DNA of 55,872 nt, taken from positions 1 through 55,872 of the forward strand of contig NZ_SSBI01000055.1 of NCBI RefSeq assembly GCF_004795015.1, read 5' to 3'. The DNA comes from Streptomyces sp. A1277 (lineage in GTDB: Bacteria; Actinomycetota; Actinomycetes; Streptomycetales; Streptomycetaceae). Below, one piece after another: positions 16,933 through 25,366 of this stretch. Under the pieces are notes generated by a model, which was not told the origin of the DNA, did no database searches, and saw only the letters and a program-made list of their open reading frames with translations. The first letter of the stretch is position 1, and every line of letters starts with the position of its first letter. The translations under genes were made by a program, and so were the position numbers.

Positions 16933-18132
16933 GTGACCGAGAAGGCCGACCTTCAGCCCATCCTCGACCGAGCCGCCGAAGGCGGCCGGATCACTCCGGA
17001 GGAGGCGCTCGACCTCTACCGGTCGGCGCCGCTGCACGCCCTGGGCGCGGCCGCCGACGCCGTGCGCCGGCGCCGGTACGCCGGGACGGAACACATCGCG
17101 ACGTACATCATCGAGCGCAACATCAACTACACCAACGTGTGCGTCACGGCGTGCAAGTTCTGCGCGTTCTACGCCGCGCCGAAGGACACCGCCAAGGGCT
17201 GGTCCCGCGACCTGGACGACATCCTGCGCCGCTGCGCGGAGACCGTCGAGCTGGGCGGCACGCAGATCATGTTCCAGGGCGGGCACCACCCGGACTACGG
17301 CGTGGAGTACTACGAGGAGCACTTCTCCGCGATCAAGAAGGCGTTCCCCCAGCTGGTCATCCACTCGCTGGGCGCCTCCGAGATCGAGCACATGGCACGG
17401 ATCTCCAAGGTCTCCGCCGAGGAGGCGATCAGCCGCATCCACGCCGCCGGTCTCGACTCCTTCGCGGGCGCCGGCGCCGAGCTGCTGCCGGCCCGGCCGC
17501 GCACCGCCATCGCCCCGCTCAAGGAGTCCGGCGAGCGGTGGCTGGAGATCATGGAGATCGCCCACGGCCTCGGCGTCGAGTCCACCTCCACCATGCTGAT
17601 GGGCACCGGCGAGACGAACGCCGAGCGCATCGAGCACCTGCGCATGATCCGGGACGTGCAGGACCGCACCGGCGGCTTCCGCGCCTTCATCCCGTACACG
17701 TACCAGCCGGAGAACAACAAGCTGAAGGGGCAGACGCAGGCCACGCTCTTCGAGTACCTGCGGATGATCGCCATCGCCCGGCTCTTCCTGGACAACGTCG
17801 CCCACATCCAGGGCTCCTGGCTCACCACCGGCAAGGAGGTCGGCCAGCTGTCGCTGCACTACGGCGCGGACGACCTCGGCTCGATCATGCTGGAGGAGAA
17901 CGTCGTCTCCTCCGCCGGTGCCAAGCACCGCTCCAACCGCCTGGAGATCATCGACCTGATCCGCAAGGCGGACCGGGTCCCGGCCCAGCGCTCCACCACG
18001 TACGAACACCTCGTCGTGCACGACGACCCGGCGGACGACCCGGTCGACGAGCGCGTCGTCTCGCACATCTCGTCCGTCGCGATCGAGGGCGGCACGGCCC
18101 ACCCGGAGCTCAAGCTCCTGGGCGCCAACTAG
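16933..18132 (+). CDS. mqnC: Cyclic dehypoxanthinyl futalosine synthase (radical SAM)
   Basis: 399 aa. Radical SAM enzyme of the futalosine pathway: the 4Fe-4S motif CVTACKFC has Cys70, Cys74 and Cys77, preceded by the typical ERNINYTNVC. Other family segments are FQGGHHPDYGVEYYEE, LDSFAGAGAELLP, STMLMGTGET and PENNKLKGQ. It cyclises dehypoxanthine futalosine. Start GTG 16933 with GAAAGG about ten bases upstream; TACGCT near 16878 is a possible -10. The next gene begins 7 bases after its stop and is probably co-transcribed. Confidence 0.94.
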   Translation: MTEKADLQPILDRAAEGGRITPEEALDLYRSAPLHALGAAADAVRRRRYAGTEHIATYIIERNINYTNVCVTACKFCAFYAAPKDTAKGWSRDLDDILRRCAETVELGGTQIMFQGGHHPDYGVEYYEEHFSAIKKAFPQLVIHSLGASEIEHMARISKVSAEEAISRIHAAGLDSFAGAGAELLPARPRTAIAPLKESGERWLEIMEIAHGLGVESTSTMLMGTGETNAERIEHLRMIRDVQDRTGGFRAFIPYTYQPENNKLKGQTQATLFEYLRMIAIARLFLDNVAHIQGSWLTTGKEVGQLSLHYGADDLGSIMLEENVVSSAGAKHRSNRLEIIDLIRKADRVPAQRSTTYEHLVVHDDPADDPVDERVVSHISSVAIEGGTAHPELKLLGAN

Positions 18133-18139
18133 AGCCGCC

Positions 18140-18784
18140 TTGCTGACGATCCACGCCGCCGCCCTGCTGCTGCCGGGCGGCGGCCGCGCACCCGTGCCCG
18201 GCGGTGCGGTGGCCGTGCGGGACGCGGCGGTCGCCGCCTTCGGACCGTACGCGGAACTGGCCGCCGCCCACCCCGCCGCCCGGGTCCGGCACTGGCCGGG
18301 CGTCCTGACTCCGGGCCTGGTCCAGCGGGACGCGGTCCGGCTGCTGGAGGAGTGGTACTTCCCCGACCCGCGCGAGGCGGACACCCTGGGCACCGAGCCC
18401 CTGACCGGCGCCGCGCTCGACACGCTCGGCCCCGAGGACACCTGGCGGGCGGGCAGCGTGCGGCGCGGGCTGCACCGGATGCTCCGGCACGGCACGACCG
18501 CGGTGACCGCCGCCCCCACCGCGCCTCCCGCCCTGCTCACCGCCGTCCGCCGGTCCGGCCTCACCGTTCTCGGCCCGTCCGCGCCCACCGGCGGCGGGCC
18601 CCGGCTCGACCCGCTGTCCGGCGCCGGGGCGCTGGCCGACGCGACGGCGGCCCCGCTCACCGTCGGGGGCCGCGCGGACCTCGCCGCCTTCGACGCGCCG
18701 GACGAGGCCGCGCTGCTGGCGGCGGGCGCGGCGAGCTGTGTGGCGACGATCGCGGCGGGCCGGCTGGCGTACCGGGGCCGCTGA
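18140..18784 (+). CDS. Imidazolonepropionase-like (amidohydrolase-derived) protein lacking the metal site
   Basis: 214 aa, TTG start 7 bases after the mqnC stop, so probably translated with it. The N-terminus (IHAAALLLPGGGRAPVPGGAVAVRDAAVAAFGPYAEL) and C-terminus (LTVGGRADLAAFDAP... CVATIAAGRLAYRGR) are the two halves of the beta-sandwich domain of amidohydrolases such as HutI. Between them only about 100 residues remain (LTPGLVQRDAVRLLEEWYFPDP, GLHRMLRHGTTAVTAA), so most of the TIM barrel and the HxH metal ligands are missing (VLTPGLVQRD replaces the usual PGxxxxHxH). It is therefore unlikely to be a standard hydrolase. Linkage to mqnC suggests a link to menaquinone synthesis, but nothing in the sequence proves it. 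Confidence 0.72.
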   Translation: MLTIHAAALLLPGGGRAPVPGGAVAVRDAAVAAFGPYAELAAAHPAARVRHWPGVLTPGLVQRDAVRLLEEWYFPDPREADTLGTEPLTGAALDTLGPEDTWRAGSVRRGLHRMLRHGTTAVTAAPTAPPALLTAVRRSGLTVLGPSAPTGGGPRLDPLSGAGALADATAAPLTVGGRADLAAFDAPDEAALLAAGAASCVATIAAGRLAYRGR

Positions 18785-18789
18785 CGCGG

Positions 18790-19482
18790 CTACGGCACGG
18801 AGGGGCCGCCCAGATACCGCCCGTTGGTGTCGTACGGCCAGGCGTTCGCGACGCACCCCTTCAGCCCGTCGATCTGCTGCATCATCGCGGGGGCGGGACG
18901 GCCCTTGCCGGGGCAGGTCTCATGGCCGTGGCCCAGCCAGTGGCCGACCTCGTGGTTGATGATCAGCGCGCGGTACTCGGCCAGCGGCCCGTCGAACTCC
19001 GGCGAACCCGTCTGCCACCGCTTCAGGTTCACCATCACATCGGCGCCGACCCGGCAGTTGACCTCGCCGTGCGTGTCGAGCCCGCTCTCTCCGCAGATCC
19101 GGTCGGTGGTCTCCGGGGTGGCGATCCGTATGACCAGACCCGCAGGGCCCGCGGCGACCTGCCGGAACCTGTGCTCCCCGTGGTGCGACCAGCCCCGGGG
19201 CGCGGCCAGGATGCGCGCGACGACGGCGGCGGCCTTGTCCGGGTCGAGCCCGGAGCCGTCCTCCACCTCGACCCGGTAGGCGTTCCCCGTACCGCTGTCG
19301 GTGGCGGCGGCCCGGGCCACGGCGAAGGCGGCCGTGGGGGAGTCGCCGCGCCCGTGCGCGTCGTTCCAGCGGAGGCCGACGACGGCGACGGCCGCGAGCA
19401 CGAGGGGAACGACGGCCACGACCAGCACCCGGCTCCGCCCGCTGTCCCCCCGCTTCCCCCGGCGCCCCTTCCAATCGGGCAT
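18790..19482 (-). CDS. DUF3152 protein, secreted metzincin-like metalloprotease (copy 1)
   Basis: 230 aa, ATG with GGGAGGGG five bases upstream. N-terminal Arg/Lys-rich tail, one membrane helix or signal anchor at about 18-37, then an extracytoplasmic DUF3152 domain. Residues 177-187 read HEVGHWLGHGH, which fits the metzincin zinc motif HExxHxxGxxH exactly; a Met pair at 200-201 (PAPAMMQQ) stands where a Met-turn is expected. Four cysteines probably form disulphides (DRIC, VNCR, HETC, KGCV). About 80% identical to the neighbouring copy over the domain, a tandem duplication. It lies last in the sigma-factor gene string. Proteolytic activity is inferred from the motif. Confidence 0.82.
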   Translation of the reverse strand: MPDWKGRRGKRGDSGRSRVLVVAVVPLVLAAVAVVGLRWNDAHGRGDSPTAAFAVARAAATDSGTGNAYRVEVEDGSGLDPDKAAAVVARILAAPRGWSHHGEHRFRQVAAGPAGLVIRIATPETTDRICGESGLDTHGEVNCRVGADVMVNLKRWQTGSPEFDGPLAEYRALIINHEVGHWLGHGHETCPGKGRPAPAMMQQIDGLKGCVANAWPYDTNGRYLGGPSVP

Positions 19483-19595
19483 CCGCGCCCCTCCCAGTGA
19501 TCGGCGGTTCCGTCCCCCGCTGTAGGACCGGTGACAGGGCGAATTGGTTCAGTCCACATCCCTATGAGGTGGGGCCGAGGGCGCGTGAAGAATCG

Positions 19596-20450
19596 TTACG
19601 GCACGGACGGACCACCCAGATAGGCCCCCTTCTCGTCGTACGGCCAGGCATTGGCGACGCACCCCTTGAGCCCGTAGATCTGCTGCATCATCGCGGGGGC
19701 GGGACGGCCCTTGCCGGGGCAGGTCTCGTGGCCGTGGCCGAGCCAGTGGCCGACCTCGTGGTTGACGATCAGAGCCCGGTACTCGTCCAGCGGGCCGTCG
19801 AACTCCGGCGAACCGGTCTGCCAGCGCTTCAGGTTGACCATCACCGTCTCGGAGATCCGGCAGTTGACCTCGCCGTGCGTGTCCATGCCGCCCTGCCCGC
19901 AGATCCGGTCGGTGGTGGCCGCGGTCGCGATACGGATCACGAGCCCCACCGGTCCCGACTCCACCCGGTGGAACGAACGCGTCCCGCTGTGCGCCCAGCC
20001 GCGCGGGGCGGCCAGGATGCCGGCGATCCGCGCGGCGGCCTCGTCCGGGTCGACGCCCGAACCGTCCTCGACCTCCACCCGGTAGGCGTTCGGCCCGCCC
20101 GACGAGGTGCCCGCCCGGGCGGCCGTGAAGGTGCCGGGGCCGGAGGCCGGGATACGGACGCGGGTGCGCGTGGGGGAGGGGGACGGCTTCGGGGCCGGGG
20201 CGGGCTTCGCGGAGGGCGTGGGTGAGGCGGCGGCCGAGGGCTCACGCGCGGTGGTGGCGGCCCGGGTGTCGTTCCCGCCCGTCCAGTGGGGCGCGAGGAC
20301 CACGACGGCAGCGATCAGCGCCGCCGGTACGGCGAGGGCGGCGAGCACCCGTATCCGGCCACGCCGCCGCGCCCGCCGCGCCCGCCGGGCGCGCCGCCGA
20401 CCGCCCCGGCCGTGGCGCGCCCGCCTCGTCTCAGCCGCCACGGACCACAT
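19596..20450 (-). CDS. DUF3152 protein, secreted metzincin-like metalloprotease (copy 2)
   Basis: 284 aa from ATG 20450; the start overlaps the end of the upstream membrane protein gene by 20 bases. A very Arg-rich N-terminus (about 35 residues) precedes a membrane anchor (IRVLAALAVPAALIAAVVVLA), then a Pro/Ser/Thr linker and the DUF3152 domain with HEVGHWLGHGH and four cysteines. The last 130 residues are nearly the same as in the copy at 18790. The overlap with the upstream gene indicates one operon with the ECF sigma factor. The Arg-rich segment is unusual and might bind nucleic acid or phospholipid head groups. Confidence 0.82.
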   Translation of the reverse strand: MWSVAAETRRARHGRGGRRRARRARRARRRGRIRVLAALAVPAALIAAVVVLAPHWTGGNDTRAATTAREPSAAASPTPSAKPAPAPKPSPSPTRTRVRIPASGPGTFTAARAGTSSGGPNAYRVEVEDGSGVDPDEAAARIAGILAAPRGWAHSGTRSFHRVESGPVGLVIRIATAATTDRICGQGGMDTHGEVNCRISETVMVNLKRWQTGSPEFDGPLDEYRALIVNHEVGHWLGHGHETCPGKGRPAPAMMQQIYGLKGCVANAWPYDEKGAYLGGPSVP

Positions 20451-21315
20451 GCTCCGAGGACTCCATCGGACGGACGTCGGCGTAATAGACGAGTTCCAGG
20501 AACCGCGCGTCCTGGGCTACGTCGAGCAGCTGGGCCGAGGTCACCGGCGCCGACACCATGGCCTTGTCGTCGCCCCCGACCGACAGCGTGACGCTGCTGT
20601 GGCCGCGCTCGAAGGTGAGGACGGTGCCGGTGACCGTCTTCGCCTCCTTCTCCCCGTTCTCCGACACGGAGACGGACCGGACCGTGATGCCGTTCGGCGT
20701 CGTCGCCTCCCTGCACCGGAGATGCTTCTCCGGGACCGAAGTGCAGGGGGGATCGGCGGGGGTCGCCCCCGGCCCGGCCTGCGGGCGGACCGAGAACACG
20801 AGGGGGAAGACCAGACCGCCCGACCCGCCCTGGTACCGGCTGACGTCGAGGTCGACCGGGCGGACCGGGCCGAACGCCTTGGGCAGCAGCTCGTCGAACA
20901 GCGCGGCCGCCTCCTGCTGGAACTTCTCCTGCCGGGCCCGCTCGGCCGCCGGCAGGTCCGCCATGGACGACTCGCCGGGGCTCGGCTCGATGTGCACGGG
21001 GGTGCGGGCGGCGCGCGGGACGTCGGTGGCCGTGGCCGACGAGGCGGCGGACCACTTCCGTACCGGCTCCGCGCCCCCGCCCCACACCGGCAGCGTGGCG
21101 CCGAGAACCCCCAGGGCGGCCACGGCGGTCACCCCCGCACCGATCGCCGCACGGGCCCGGGCCCGGCGCCGGCGGCCCTGGACCAGGGCCCCGGGCACCA
21201 GATCGGGCGGCGGCGGCGCGCCCTCGGTGGCCCGCTCCATGGCGGCCCTGATCAGCAGCTCCTGGTCCTCCCGGCCGGGCTCGCCGCCCGGGGAGGTGTC
21301 CGTGAACACGTGCAC
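20431..21315 (-). CDS. Single-pass membrane protein encoded with an ECF sigma factor (possible anti-sigma)
   Basis: 294 aa from GTG 21315, with GAGGAG seven bases upstream and a gap of 11 bases to the sigma gene. The N-terminal cytoplasmic part is about 55 residues, followed by one membrane helix (AAIGAGVTAVAALGVLGATLPVW, about 57-79) and a large extracytoplasmic region. No zinc anti-sigma motif (HxxxCxxC) is present, so it is not a typical ZAS protein. In SigE-type sigma operons, such proteins often stand in the anti-sigma position; that role is inferred. An extracellular Cys pair (PPCTSV, LRCREA) may form a disulphide. Confidence 0.75.
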   Translation of the reverse strand: MHVFTDTSPGGEPGREDQELLIRAAMERATEGAPPPPDLVPGALVQGRRRRARARAAIGAGVTAVAALGVLGATLPVWGGGAEPVRKWSAASSATATDVPRAARTPVHIEPSPGESSMADLPAAERARQEKFQQEAAALFDELLPKAFGPVRPVDLDVSRYQGGSGGLVFPLVFSVRPQAGPGATPADPPCTSVPEKHLRCREATTPNGITVRSVSVSENGEKEAKTVTGTVLTFERGHSSVTLSVGGDDKAMVSAPVTSAQLLDVAQDARFLELVYYADVRPMESSEHVVRGG

Positions 21316-21326
21316 GACGTATCTCC

Positions 21327-21836
21327 TCAGCTTCGGGTGGTGTAGAGGTGCGCGTCGCCCAGGCGGGTGCGCAGGGTCGCCAGCGAGCGCGAGCACTGGC
21401 TCTTGACGGTGGACGGGCTGCACCGGAGCAGCTCGGCGACCGTCTCCACGCTCAGGTCCTCCCAGTACCGCAGGACGACCATGGCCCGCGCCCGGGGCGG
21501 CAGTTCGGCGAGGGCCGCCAGCAGGGTGACCGTGAGCTCCGGACCGACCGCCGGAGCGGGCGCGGCGATCGGCGTGTGGGCGAGGAGGTCGCGCAGCCGC
21601 CTGCGGCGCTCGGCGATGTAGGTGCGGGTGAGTACGGTCCTGGCGTAGGCGTCCGGATGGTCGGCGGCACGCACCCGGTGCCAGTGCTGGAACAGCTTCG
21701 CCAGCGTCGTCTGGGTCAGATCGCGAGCGGCGTCGGCGTCCCCGCAGAGCAGGTACGCGGTGCGGTAGAGCCGGCGCTGACCCGCGCGGGCGAATTCCTC
21801 GAAGCCGTCGGCGCTCCGGCTGGCTCCCGTGAACAT
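21327..21836 (-). CDS. ECF RNA polymerase sigma factor, SigE family
   Basis: 169 aa. Region 2 is recognised by FEEFARAGQRRLYRTAYLLCGDADAARDLTQTTLAKLFQHWHRV and region 4 by LPPRARAMVVLRYWEDLSVETVAELLRCSPSTVKSQCSRSLATLR (the helix-turn-helix). The length and the short region 4 tail fit the SigE-family ECF group common in actinobacteria. It heads an operon with a membrane protein and two DUF3152 proteins. It is divergent from menG, 143 bases away; the A/T-containing stretch at 21840-21900 is likely its promoter region. Confidence 0.9.
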   Translation of the reverse strand: MFTGASRSADGFEEFARAGQRRLYRTAYLLCGDADAARDLTQTTLAKLFQHWHRVRAADHPDAYARTVLTRTYIAERRRRLRDLLAHTPIAAPAPAVGPELTVTLLAALAELPPRARAMVVLRYWEDLSVETVAELLRCSPSTVKSQCSRSLATLRTRLGDAHLYTTRS

Positions 21837-21979
21837 CTGCCCCCTTCCCTTTTCGTTCCGGTTCTCTCCGGTGGTCTCTCGCTGAGTACTGAGTGCCGCC
21901 GGGCCGGAAAGGTTGAAGCCGGGTTTTCCGGGGGCGTCCGCCGCGAGGCCGCGCCGACCGGGCTGCTTGAATGGGGTGC

Positions 21980-22672
21980 GTGACCCGAGCCTCCCTGGAC
22001 AAGCAGCCGCACGAAGTCGCCTCGATGTTCGACGACGTGGCGGCGAACTACGACCTCACCAACGACGTGCTCTCGCTCGGCCAGGACCGGCTGTGGCGCA
22101 GGGAGGTCGCCAAGGCGGTGGACGCGCGGCCCGCCGAGAAGGTCCTCGACCTGGCGGCCGGCACGGCGACGTCCTCGCTGCCGTTCGCCGCGACCGGTGC
22201 GTACGTCGTGCCGTGCGACTTCTCCATCGGCATGCTCCGCGAGGGCAAGCGCCGCAACTCCTGGCTGCCCTTCACCGCCGGCGACGCCACGAAACTCCCG
22301 TTCCGCGACGAGTCCTTCGACGCGGTGACCATCTCCTTCGGGCTGCGCAACGTCCAGGACACGGACACGGCGCTGCGCGAGCTGTACCGGGTCACCAAGC
22401 CGGGCGGCCGGGTCGTCATCTGCGAGTTCTCGCAGCCGGTCTGGACCCCGTTCCGCACGGTCTACATCGAGTACCTGATGCGCGCCCTGCCCCCGGTCGC
22501 CCGCGCGGTGTCGTCCAACCCCGACGCGTACGTCTACCTCGCCGAGTCGATCCGCGCCTGGCCCGACCAGCCCGGCCTCGCGAAGAAGCTCCAGCGGGCC
22601 GGCTGGTCCCAGGTCGCCTGGCGCAACCTCACCGGCGGTGTGGTCGCCCTGCACCGGGGCGTGCGCGACTGA
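21980..22672 (+). CDS. menG: Demethylmenaquinone methyltransferase
   Basis: 230 aa from GTG 21980; an in-frame ATG at 21971 would add three residues, but homologues begin (M/V)TRASLDKQPHEVA. UbiE/MenG motifs: the family opening FDDVAANYDLTNDVLSLGQDRLWR, SAM motif I VLDLAAGTAT, and later PGGRVVICEFSQP. It C-methylates demethylmenaquinone to menaquinone using S-adenosylmethionine, the last common step. The mqn genes nearby fit this role. Confidence 0.93.
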   Translation: MTRASLDKQPHEVASMFDDVAANYDLTNDVLSLGQDRLWRREVAKAVDARPAEKVLDLAAGTATSSLPFAATGAYVVPCDFSIGMLREGKRRNSWLPFTAGDATKLPFRDESFDAVTISFGLRNVQDTDTALRELYRVTKPGGRVVICEFSQPVWTPFRTVYIEYLMRALPPVARAVSSNPDAYVYLAESIRAWPDQPGLAKKLQRAGWSQVAWRNLTGGVVALHRGVRD

Positions 22673-22843
22673 CGGCCCGGTGCACCGTTCGGCAGGGTTC
22701 TTGGCGTTCGCGAAAGCGGTTGCGCGCATTCCGAGTTGACGGGAACCGGTGGGCGGGGAAGATGTGTCGTTGATACGGCACGCGTCTTCCCCGTTTCCGT
22801 GTGTCACCGTTTCGCTCGCCACCGTCCCCGCTGCGGAGCCCTC

Positions 22844-25219
22844 ATGCCGTCGTACTGCCCGTTTTGTGGAGCCCAGGCGCCGGACGAGGCGCGCTTCTGC
22901 ATGAAGTGCGGACGCGAACGCCCCGCCACCCCTGCGGCACCGCCGCAACCCGCCGCGCCCCCGCCCCCGGCCGCCGCACCGCCCGCCGGCTCGCCGCCTC
23001 CCGGTGCGCCGCCCTTCGCGGCGGGGCCCGGGTCTCCGCCGCCGCCCGGGTACGCGCCGATGCCGGCCGCCCCGGCCGGGCCCTCGCCGCTCGGGCTCTT
23101 CTTCGGGCGGGTGGCGCGCGGTGACCGGGCGGGCTCGCTGAAGGCCGCCGTCTGGCCGGCCGGGCTGATCGTGGCCCTCGCGGTGGCGCTGGCCATCCCC
23201 CGCTACGGGCAGGGCGACGAGGACTACGTCGGCTTCGTCGACCGGCTGCGGATCGCGCTCGCCATGCTGCTCCAGGCGGTCGGCGGCGGCTTCGAGGTAC
23301 GGGCAGCCACACCGGGCGGCATGAACACCGGCGGGTACGGGGGAGGTTCGGCGTACGGGGACACGTACGGCGACTTCGACCCGGGCGGCGCCCAGGGCCA
23401 CGTCACGCTCTCCCTGATCCCGCTCACCGTCACCGTCCTGTGGATCGGCGCACTGATCCTCGGCGCCCGGGCCGTCCGCAGACAGGGCGGCGGGCTGGAG
23501 GCGGCGGTACGCATCAGCGTCGTGTCCGCCGCCGCCGTGCTGGTCCTCGCGCTCTACGCACAGCCCGAGATCCAGGGCGTCGAGGTGCACTCCTCGCCGG
23601 TCCTGGCCGCCCTCGGCGCGCTCCTCATCGCCCTCGTGACCACCGGCGCGGTCCTGCAACGCGACGTCGCGGCGCAGTGGCTCGCCCTGCGCCCGGCCGC
23701 GCAGAGCCTCGTACGCGCCGCCGGGACCGCCGTCCGCGCCCTCGCCGTCGTCCTGCTGCTCTGCGCCCTGATCGGGTTCATCTGCTACGCCAACGCGGAC
23801 GGCGTCCACGGCAAGGGCCTGCTGGTCGCCCTGCCGCTGCTGCCCAACATCGCGCTGCTGGTGCTCTCGGTGAGCTGGGGCGGGACCGTGGACTACGACC
23901 TGAGCGGGCAGGCGGACGTCTTCGGCTCCGGCGGAGAGCACGGCGCGTTCGGCCTCGGTGACCTGGGCGACGGGCTGGGCGGCTGGGCCGTGACCGGCGC
24001 CCTGGCCACCGGCCTCGTCTGCGCCCTCGTCGTCGGCCTGCTCGCCGCCCGCCGCTCGGCCGACCGGCGCGAACAGGTCACCGCCGGCGGCCTGTTCCTG
24101 CTCGGGTACCTGGTGCTGACCGGGATGTGCGGCCTGTCCTCGGAGGTCTCCGGCGGCGTCTCCGACCTCGGTGGCCGGGGCACCATGGAGCTCGCCCCGA
24201 GCGTGGCGGACGCGCTGCTGTTCGGGCTGCTGTGGGTGGGCTGCGCGGTGCTCGTCGCGCCGTACCTGCTGCGGATGACGGGGCACGGCGGCGGCCCGGG
24301 CCCGGGCCCCGGCGCCCCGGCGTACCCGCCCGCGCAGACCCCGTACGCCCCGCCGCCGGGCACGGCCCCCGGGCCCGGCCCGTACAACCCCCCGCCCGGG
24401 GCCACGCCCCCGCCCGGTCCGCAGGACCCCTCCGCCGGGATGACCGCCGCCCCGGAGGCGTACGCCCCGCCGACCGGCACGCCCCCGGGGCCGTACATCC
24501 CCGCGCAGGCGACCGCACCCGCGCCCGAGCCCCGGCGTCGGCGGCCTGCCCTCGTCTGGGGTGCCACGCTCGTCGCCGCGCTCGTCCTCGGCGGCGGTGC
24601 GACCGCCGGTGTCATCGCCCTGATGGACCGCCACAACGACGACCCCGACACCTCCGACACCTCCGACACCTCCGACACCTCCGACACCAAGAACACCGAG
24701 AACACCACAAGCACCGAGGACAGCGGGGCGGAGCCGGCCCAGGAGCGGGTCGGTGACCACACCGCCCCCACCGTCCCCGACGGGTACCGGATGGTCGCCG
24801 ACACCGCCGGCTTCGCCCTCGCCGTGCCGGACCTCTGGGAGCGGCAGGGCGAGGAGAACCACCAGATCACCTACTCCAGGTCCGCCGGTGACGCCGAGCT
24901 GAAGATCGGCGTCACCGCGGGCGCGCCCCACACCTCGTACGAGAACTCCAAGGCCCTGGAGAAGACCGCCGACGCCGACCGGAGGGGCTATCAGCAGATC
25001 CAGCTCTCGGCCAACACGTTCCAGGGCCGGCAGGGCGCCCGATGGGAGTACACGTACGAGAAGGGCGGTGTGACGATCCACGTGATCGACCAGAGCTACA
25101 TCGCCGAGGACGGCACCGAGTACGCCATCCAGGTCACCGAACGCGATGTCGACTGGGTGGCCGCCCGGGAGGTCTTCGACACCGTCCTGTCCACCTGGAT
25201 GCTCAACGACGTGGACTGA
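22844..25219 (+). CDS. Zinc-ribbon multi-pass membrane protein with extracytoplasmic C-terminal domain
   Basis: 791 aa from ATG 22844 (GGAG five bases upstream). N-terminal double-CxxC zinc ribbon (CPFCGAQAPDEARFCMKCG), a Pro/Ala/Gly-rich linker, a block of about nine transmembrane helices (residues about 100-485), a long Pro-rich segment, another helix (LVWGATLVAALVLGGGATAGVIALM), a repeated Ser-Asp-Thr linker (24647-24682), and a C-terminal domain of about 150 residues (GYRMVADTAGFALAVPDLWERQ...) resembling the sensor domains attached to actinobacterial kinases. A -35-like TTGACG at 22736 may mark the promoter. The arrangement suggests signal sensing across the membrane; function unknown. 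Confidence 0.8.
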   Translation: MPSYCPFCGAQAPDEARFCMKCGRERPATPAAPPQPAAPPPPAAAPPAGSPPPGAPPFAAGPGSPPPPGYAPMPAAPAGPSPLGLFFGRVARGDRAGSLKAAVWPAGLIVALAVALAIPRYGQGDEDYVGFVDRLRIALAMLLQAVGGGFEVRAATPGGMNTGGYGGGSAYGDTYGDFDPGGAQGHVTLSLIPLTVTVLWIGALILGARAVRRQGGGLEAAVRISVVSAAAVLVLALYAQPEIQGVEVHSSPVLAALGALLIALVTTGAVLQRDVAAQWLALRPAAQSLVRAAGTAVRALAVVLLLCALIGFICYANADGVHGKGLLVALPLLPNIALLVLSVSWGGTVDYDLSGQADVFGSGGEHGAFGLGDLGDGLGGWAVTGALATGLVCALVVGLLAARRSADRREQVTAGGLFLLGYLVLTGMCGLSSEVSGGVSDLGGRGTMELAPSVADALLFGLLWVGCAVLVAPYLLRMTGHGGGPGPGPGAPAYPPAQTPYAPPPGTAPGPGPYNPPPGATPPPGPQDPSAGMTAAPEAYAPPTGTPPGPYIPAQATAPAPEPRRRRPALVWGATLVAALVLGGGATAGVIALMDRHNDDPDTSDTSDTSDTSDTKNTENTTSTEDSGAEPAQERVGDHTAPTVPDGYRMVADTAGFALAVPDLWERQGEENHQITYSRSAGDAELKIGVTAGAPHTSYENSKALEKTADADRRGYQQIQLSANTFQGRQGARWEYTYEKGGVTIHVIDQSYIAEDGTEYAIQVTERDVDWVAAREVFDTVLSTWMLNDVD
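24647..24682 (+). repeat. Four 9-bp tandem repeats inside the membrane protein gene
   Basis: GACACCTCC occurs four times in tandem and encodes the Asp-Thr-Ser linker just outside the last membrane helix. Being in multiples of three, changes in copy number would keep the frame. Confidence 0.9.
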
Positions 25220-25366
25220 CACCTTCGGCGCAGCTGTACGACGGGAGGAGCAGTAGGCGCGATCGACATCAGGCAGCCCTTCGGAGGGCTGATCAGCAGC
25301 CCCCCATAGACTGCCTTGGACCTGTGCCGCGCGGCACGCGAATTCGAGTCTTCGGGAGAGCCGACC

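Noticed and set aside
13975..18660. Very long open frame (1561 codons) on the minus strand opposite mqnA, the kinase gene and mqnC
   Set aside because: It is the antisense shadow of well-identified genes in GC-rich DNA. It has no ribosome site or recognisable domain and crosses strong hairpins.
20431..22002. Extended 523-codon version of the membrane protein reading through the sigma factor gene
   Set aside because: The sigma factor is clearly encoded in another frame at 21327-21836. The good ribosome site before GTG 21315 sets the real start.
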